In this document: one piece after another, positions 62,501 through 64,000 of the stretch
Layout: each line of letters opens with the position of its first letter
How positions within the stretch are numbered: the first letter of the stretch is position 1
DNA from: Phocoena phocoena
Taxonomy: Eukaryota; Chordata; Mammalia; Artiodactyla; Phocoenidae
Assembly (NCBI RefSeq): GCF_963924675.1
Contig: NC_089238.1
Location: forward strand, 45,526,879 to 45,590,878
Reading direction: 5' to 3'
Length of the DNA stretch: 64,000 nucleotides
The notes under the pieces: generated by a model
What the model saw: only the letters and a program-made list of their open reading frames with translations
Told to the model about the DNA's origin: nothing
Database searches by the model: none
Program-made: the position numbers and the translations under genes

Positions 62501-64000
62501 TTTTTATTTTATTTATTTATTTTTGGCTGCATTGGGTCTTCGTTGCTGCATGCAGGCTTCCCCTACTTGTGGGGAGCGGGGGCTACTCTTTGTGGCTGTG
62601 CGCGGGCTTCTCATTGTCGTGGCTTCTCTTGTTGCGGAGCATGGGCTTTAGGCGCGCGGGCTTCAGTAGTTGTGGCGTGTGGGCTCAGTAGTTGTGGCTC
62701 ACGGGCTCAGTAGTTGTGGCGCACGGGCTTAGTTGCTCCGTGGCATGTGGGATCTTCCTGGGCCAGGGCTTGAACCTGTGTCCCCTGCATTGGCAGGCGG
62801 ATTCTTAACCACTGAGCCACCAGGGAAGCCCTTTGAGCCTATTCTTGAGGAGACTGTTAATGCTTTCCTTTCACATTTAGGTTTGCTTGTTGGTGATGGT
62901 TTACTTTTAACTTTTTCTTTGTTGCACTGAGGATGAGATTTCCATTTTCCTATCTTATGAGAGGAGATAAAGGGTGACTTAATTCAGCATTTCTGTTGCA
63001 TTTAGACTCAAGATTGGGGACGATGGATGCCTAGGGCCTCAGCATTTTTATTTGGAATGGTCAGTAATGGCTTTGCACAAGAGGTGAGGTTTAAAATGGG
63101 CTTTGAATAAGTTAGCTATTGTTGTATAATGACAGACCACTCCCAAATTCAATTATGGATATTATGGCTCACCAGACTATGGTTTAGCTAATCTTGACTG
63201 GGCCCACTCATGAGTTGGGTAGGCAACTCTGCTTAACTTGGCTGGGCTCTCTCACATATCTGGGGCAGTAGGCTGGTCTAGCATGGGACATTTGGGCTCC
63301 CATCCTGCCGTAGGCTAGACCAGGCTTGTTTACATGGCAGAGTTTCAAGAGCAAGAATGGAAATGCCCAAAGCTTCTTGAGGCCTTAGCTTGGAACTGGC
63401 ATAGCATAACGTCTGCCGCATTCCAGTGGTCAAAGCACAGGGTAAAGAAATAGACTCCACTCATGATGGAGAAGCTGCACAGTCGTATTTCAAAGAGTGT
63501 GGTCATAGAGAGACCATTATTCGGAGCTATCAGTCTAACACATGGCTTGAAGGATAAGTAGGTAGGGTTTAGAAGGAGGAAGTTACTGGTGTGAACCTCC
63601 TCTGATCTAAAGAAGAATGAGCCTCAACTGTCCCGCATCCCACCTCCCTAATATCCGGGAAACACAAGAAGCATAAGCTTCTCTATTGGCTTGTAGGTTT
63701 TAATACTTGAACTGTTCTCTTTTTCTTAGAAAAGAGTATCTCATTGAAGGTACATCCATAATTGTCTTGAGAAGGTTTCATAGAATATATATATATATAT
63801 AAAGTTGTTTTGCAAGATGCTTGGCATACAGCCCTATTTCTTGCAGTTATCTTGGTCATGTTGGTGTTTCCACAAGTAATGATTGTACCCTTCTCTTGTA
63901 GGACTATGCCCATATGTTGACCTGTGTCACTGAAAGAGAAAAGTTTATTGTGCCCATCAAAGCTAGAGGTGCACGAGCCATCCTAGATTTTCCTGACAAG
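35390..64000 (+). CDS. HYDIN: HYDIN axonemal central-pair apparatus protein, N-terminal coding region (five exons, 3' incomplete)
   Basis: Joined coding pieces are 35390-35524, 37295-37420, 47175-47294, 50523-50657 and 63902-64000, giving 205 codons (45+42+40+45+33) with no stop. I recognise the product as HYDIN: it starts [14 protein letters not shown], continues [18 protein letters not shown], and reads [20 protein letters not shown] at the window edge. HYDIN is a protein of about 5,100 residues in mammals and forms part of a central-pair projection of motile cilia and flagella. Its loss causes hydrocephalus in mice and primary ciliary dyskinesia in people (family knowledge). Residues about 100-205 look like the first ASH/MSP-like beta-sandwich domain. 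All junctions are phase 0 with GT/AG borders. The gene looks intact here, so I infer a functional locus rather than a duplicate pseudogene. The remaining exons lie beyond 64000. Confidence 0.97.
35525..37294. other. HYDIN: HYDIN intron, unique sequence with an unexplained open frame
   Basis: This 1.77-kb intron has no recognised repeats. A plus-strand frame of 82 codons lies at 36349-36597 and is listed separately. Confidence 0.6.
36380..36573 (+). other. Unexplained open frame with splice-like edges (speculative)
   Basis: The frame 36349-36597 reads, in part, [20 protein letters not shown] then [21 protein letters not shown] weak AG (36378-36379) and a strong GTAAGC donor (36574) flank 194 bases of it. 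The frame does not fit between the adjacent phase-0 HYDIN exons (it would hit TGA at the third codon), so it is not an in-frame HYDIN cassette. It may be a chance frame or a fragment of an unrelated pseudogene. Confidence 0.12.
37295..37420 (+). CDS. HYDIN: HYDIN second coding exon
   Basis: This exon has 126 bases and 42 codons (residues 46-87). It is bounded by an acceptor ending TTCTAG at 37294 and a donor GTAGCT at 37421. It starts [16 protein letters not shown] and ends ETTHQK. The segment joins the N-terminal leader to the first beta-sandwich domain and is rich in charged, probably helical residues. It is phase 0 at both ends, so skipping it would keep the frame. Confidence 0.95.
37623..37802 (-). 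mobile_element. Short older tRNA-derived SINE (Bov-tA-like/old CHR)
   Basis: About 180 bases with 'gaacctgggccccctgcatt' and 'ggaccaccagggaagtcc' at the 5' head (right side). Short TAACTTTT duplications flank it. Its diagnostic bases differ from the main CHR copies and match the copy at 40721. Confidence 0.85.
38680..39110 (-). repeat. Probable old L1-type remnant, antisense
   Basis: 'cactaccttctggctttaaa' and 'gatgtgactaaatttttcct' resemble the complement of ancient L1 sequence. Borders are approximate. Confidence 0.4.
39976..40301 (-). mobile_element. CHR-type SINE
   Basis: Full-length copy. Target duplication AAGAGTGGTTTTT is at 39963-39975 and 40302-40314. Confidence 0.93.
40721..40908 (-). 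mobile_element. Short older tRNA-derived SINE (Bov-tA-like/old CHR)
   Basis: About 190 bases. Target duplication TATTTCTTT is at 40712-40720 and 40909-40917. The head reads 'gaacctgggcctcctgcatt', like the copy at 37623. Confidence 0.88.
41977..45752 (-). mobile_element. L1 with both ends but missing ORF1 and endonuclease
   Basis: The 3' end is near 41977 and the true 5' end at about 45752. A target duplication of the 'taattttttgt.tttctttt' type flanks it (from 41957 and 45753). ORF2 from the linker onward is present: a 241-codon minus frame 42824-43549 and a YADD-containing frame 43922-44248. The 5' UTR (45387-45750) joins ORF2 linker sequence directly near 45386. Its 3' UTR differs from the L1 at 2369, so it is another subfamily. 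The SINE at 43703 is inserted in it. Confidence 0.85.
43703..44025 (-). mobile_element. CHR-type SINE
   Basis: Full-length copy inserted in the L1 ORF2. Target duplication TATGTGATTTTAAA is at 43689-43702 and 44026-44039. Confidence 0.94.
45819..46187 (-). mobile_element. CHR-type SINE with unusual tail
   Basis: A 20-base target duplication AGTTGTATTTTCTTTAAATG is at 45799-45818 and 46188-46207. Between the left duplication and the A/T-rich SINE tail lie about 15 extra bases (45819-45833) that belong to neither. Confidence 0.92.
47175..47294 (+). CDS. HYDIN: HYDIN third coding exon, start of first ASH-like domain
   Basis: This exon has 120 bases and 40 codons (residues 88-127). The acceptor is CTGCAG ending at 47174 after a TTTTTC-rich tract, and the donor is GTGAGT at 47295. 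It starts [20 protein letters not shown] and then reads [20 protein letters not shown]. The [13 protein letters not shown]...LVLRN pattern is the first strands of an ASH-type domain. The last codon is ATA (Ile), where I recall lysine in other mammals, so base -1 of the donor is A rather than G. The intact GTGAGT should still be used. Confidence 0.95.
49139..49340 (+). repeat. MIR SINE
   Basis: 'gactccagagtcagactaat', 'gggcaagtcacttcacttct' and 'attaaatgagataatggatg' are in MIR order. Confidence 0.88.
50005..50135 (+). repeat. MIR fragment
   Basis: 'tgtttcctcatctgtagaat' followed by 'gttattgtgaggatcaagtg' is MIR core and 3' text. Confidence 0.7.
50300..50450 (-). repeat. MIR fragment
   Basis: 'cattgagtgcttactttgtg', 'acacttgaggaaacggaagt' and 'agtcacacggctagtaagta' are the MIR complement. 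It ends about 70 bases before the exon at 50523. Confidence 0.78.
50523..50657 (+). CDS. HYDIN: HYDIN fourth coding exon, middle of first ASH-like domain
   Basis: This exon has 135 bases and 45 codons (residues 128-172). The acceptor is TTGCAG ending at 50522 and the donor is GTAACA at 50658. It reads [20 protein letters not shown], then [20 protein letters not shown] and PEENK. The pattern of a polar strand, a 'KVAPG' turn and a hydrophobic 'FRILFSPE' strand is typical of the MSP/ASH fold. A long GGT/GTT-rich tract begins 68 bases after the donor. Confidence 0.95.
50726..50930 (+). repeat. GGT/GTT-rich imperfect minisatellite
   Basis: About 200 bases are composed almost only of GGT, GTT and GTG steps with rare breaks. 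It has many GG runs on the transcribed-sense strand. It produces long open frames on both strands (for example 50556-51029 minus, rich in His, Thr and Asn) that are not genes. Confidence 0.92.
52535..52715 (+). repeat. Old L1M-type 3' UTR fragment, sense
   Basis: 'aactgttgaatctgggtgat', 'ggatacatgggatttgttat' and 'aaattttacctcatcaaatg' fit an L1M 3' end. Confidence 0.6.
52871..53200 (-). mobile_element. CHR-type SINE
   Basis: Near full-length copy with a small internal gap near 52920. Target duplication ACTCCTAGTTTTTTT is at 52856-52870 and 53201-53215. Confidence 0.94.
55614..56260 (-). repeat. Old L1M-type fragment, antisense, inside L2
   Basis: 'cagaggattttgcagcaagt', 'ggactggtaattaggtctag'-like text at 56120 and 'gcatcacatcaagaggcaca' match the family seen at 31210-31720. 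It includes an AT-rich (TA/TG) stretch at 55920-56025. Confidence 0.55.
56425..56935. repeat. Ancient ~500-bp interspersed repeat inside L2
   Basis: It runs from 'ggcataatggctagttgtct' to 'gagagaaataaacttctagc' and 'tgttatttgtagcagaactg'. The layout is that of an old LTR or DNA element, and it splits the L2 exactly between two collinear parts. Confidence 0.5.
59700..60520 (+). repeat. LINE-2 fragments, sense
   Basis: 'ccttgccaggaacactccat' and 'ccacctcctcagggaggcct' are the L2 3' part. After about 60130, 'tcttgcctggactactgcag' and 'gtcctaacaatggcttacaa' are a more 5' L2 part, so two copies. A short MIR-complement piece lies at 60065-60130. Confidence 0.75.
60534..60741 (-). mobile_element. 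Short young CHR-derived SINE (dolphin-type)
   Basis: About 208 bases with a poly-T edge and a well-kept GC-rich head. Target duplication CCCACTCACTCTTT is at 60520-60533 and 60742-60755. It is very close to the copy at 29661. Confidence 0.95.
60800..61945 (-). repeat. LINE-2 element, antisense
   Basis: This is the L2 complement in order: 'atatttgttgaatgtttact', 'caatcaggggaggcctcagg', 'actggatccctctggccctt' and 'gtttggagttcagggaggca'. Confidence 0.75.
62502..62833 (-). mobile_element. CHR-type SINE
   Basis: Full-length copy. Target duplication TGAGCCTATTCTT is at 62489-62501 and 62834-62846. Confidence 0.95.
63110..63620. repeat. Diverged ancient interspersed repeat
   Basis: 'agctattgttgtataatgac' followed by 'ggcaactctgcttaacttgg' parallels the repeat at 33150-33720, but with more decay. 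Confidence 0.4.
63787..63802. repeat. Short (TA)n tract
   Basis: Eight TA units about 100 bases before the acceptor of the last exon in the window. Confidence 0.85.
63902..64000 (+). CDS. HYDIN: HYDIN fifth coding exon (runs to the window edge)
   Basis: The acceptor is CTTGTAG ending at 63901, preceded by a pyrimidine-rich tract. The 33 codons (residues 173-205) read [20 protein letters not shown] and then [13 protein letters not shown]. They complete the first ASH-like domain; the '[11 protein letters not shown]' strand is its usual last strand. The window stops exactly after an AAG codon, so whether the exon ends there or continues cannot be seen. A short (TA)n tract lies about 100 bases upstream of the acceptor. 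Confidence 0.93.

Larger units (their letters stand above)
50658..63901. other. HYDIN: HYDIN intron, 13.2 kb, repeat-rich
   Basis: It holds a GGT/GTT-rich tract (50726), L1M and L2 remnants and three CHR SINEs (52871, 60534, 62502). Stretches 50931-52500, 53216-55140 and 57900-59690 show no repeat I can name and no exon. Confidence 0.65.

Noticed and set aside
1..64000. CRISPR arrays, operons, phage or plasmid genes
   Set aside because: None seen; the intron-exon gene and mammalian retroelements establish a eukaryotic nuclear origin.

Overview
This is a vertebrate nuclear DNA window from a cetacean, most likely a toothed whale. Two lines of evidence support that. First, five exons on the + strand encode the start of HYDIN, the very large axonemal central-pair protein of motile cilia. 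Second, the DNA carries thirteen SINEs of the tRNA-derived CHR type (the cetacean/hippo/ruminant group), including two copies of a short, little-diverged form that I associate with dolphins and their relatives, plus an almost full-length L1 of the matching lineage. There are no prokaryotic genes, operons, CRISPR arrays, tRNA or rRNA genes.

Layout. Positions 1-35366 are non-coding and lie 5' of the HYDIN start codon, probably in the first intron(s) of the gene. They hold a 7.2-kb L1 in the sense direction (2369-9581) inserted beside older antisense L1 debris, L2 and MIR fossils, five CHR SINEs and two well-formed unique hairpins (1154-1214 and 14134-14187). I see no CpG island or first exon.

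HYDIN coding exons are 35367-35524 (start codon at 35390), 37295-37420, 47175-47294, 50523-50657 and 63902-64000; the last runs to the window edge. Together they give 205 codons with no frameshift or stop. Every visible boundary is GT/AG and phase 0, with introns of about 1.8, 9.8, 3.2 and 13.2 kb. The protein runs from the N-terminal segment into the first ASH-type (ASPM-SPD2-Hydin) beta-sandwich domain.

The introns are mostly repeats. The third gap (37421-47174) holds a long L2, a nest of L1 inside older L1 with SINEs inside both, and five CHR-type SINEs. The last gap (50658-63901) holds a GGT/GTT-rich tract next to a splice donor, three CHR SINEs and long L2 remnants.

No new multi-gene system is present. 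The points most worth a second look are: a hairpin whose arms each pair an E-box with a TAATTA homeodomain site; an antisense L1 that keeps both ends but lacks ORF1 and the endonuclease, like a spliced-then-inserted copy; a SINE that seems to carry transduced 3' flank; and the same antisense orientation of all thirteen SINEs. Repeat family names are from pattern recognition, not from a database search.
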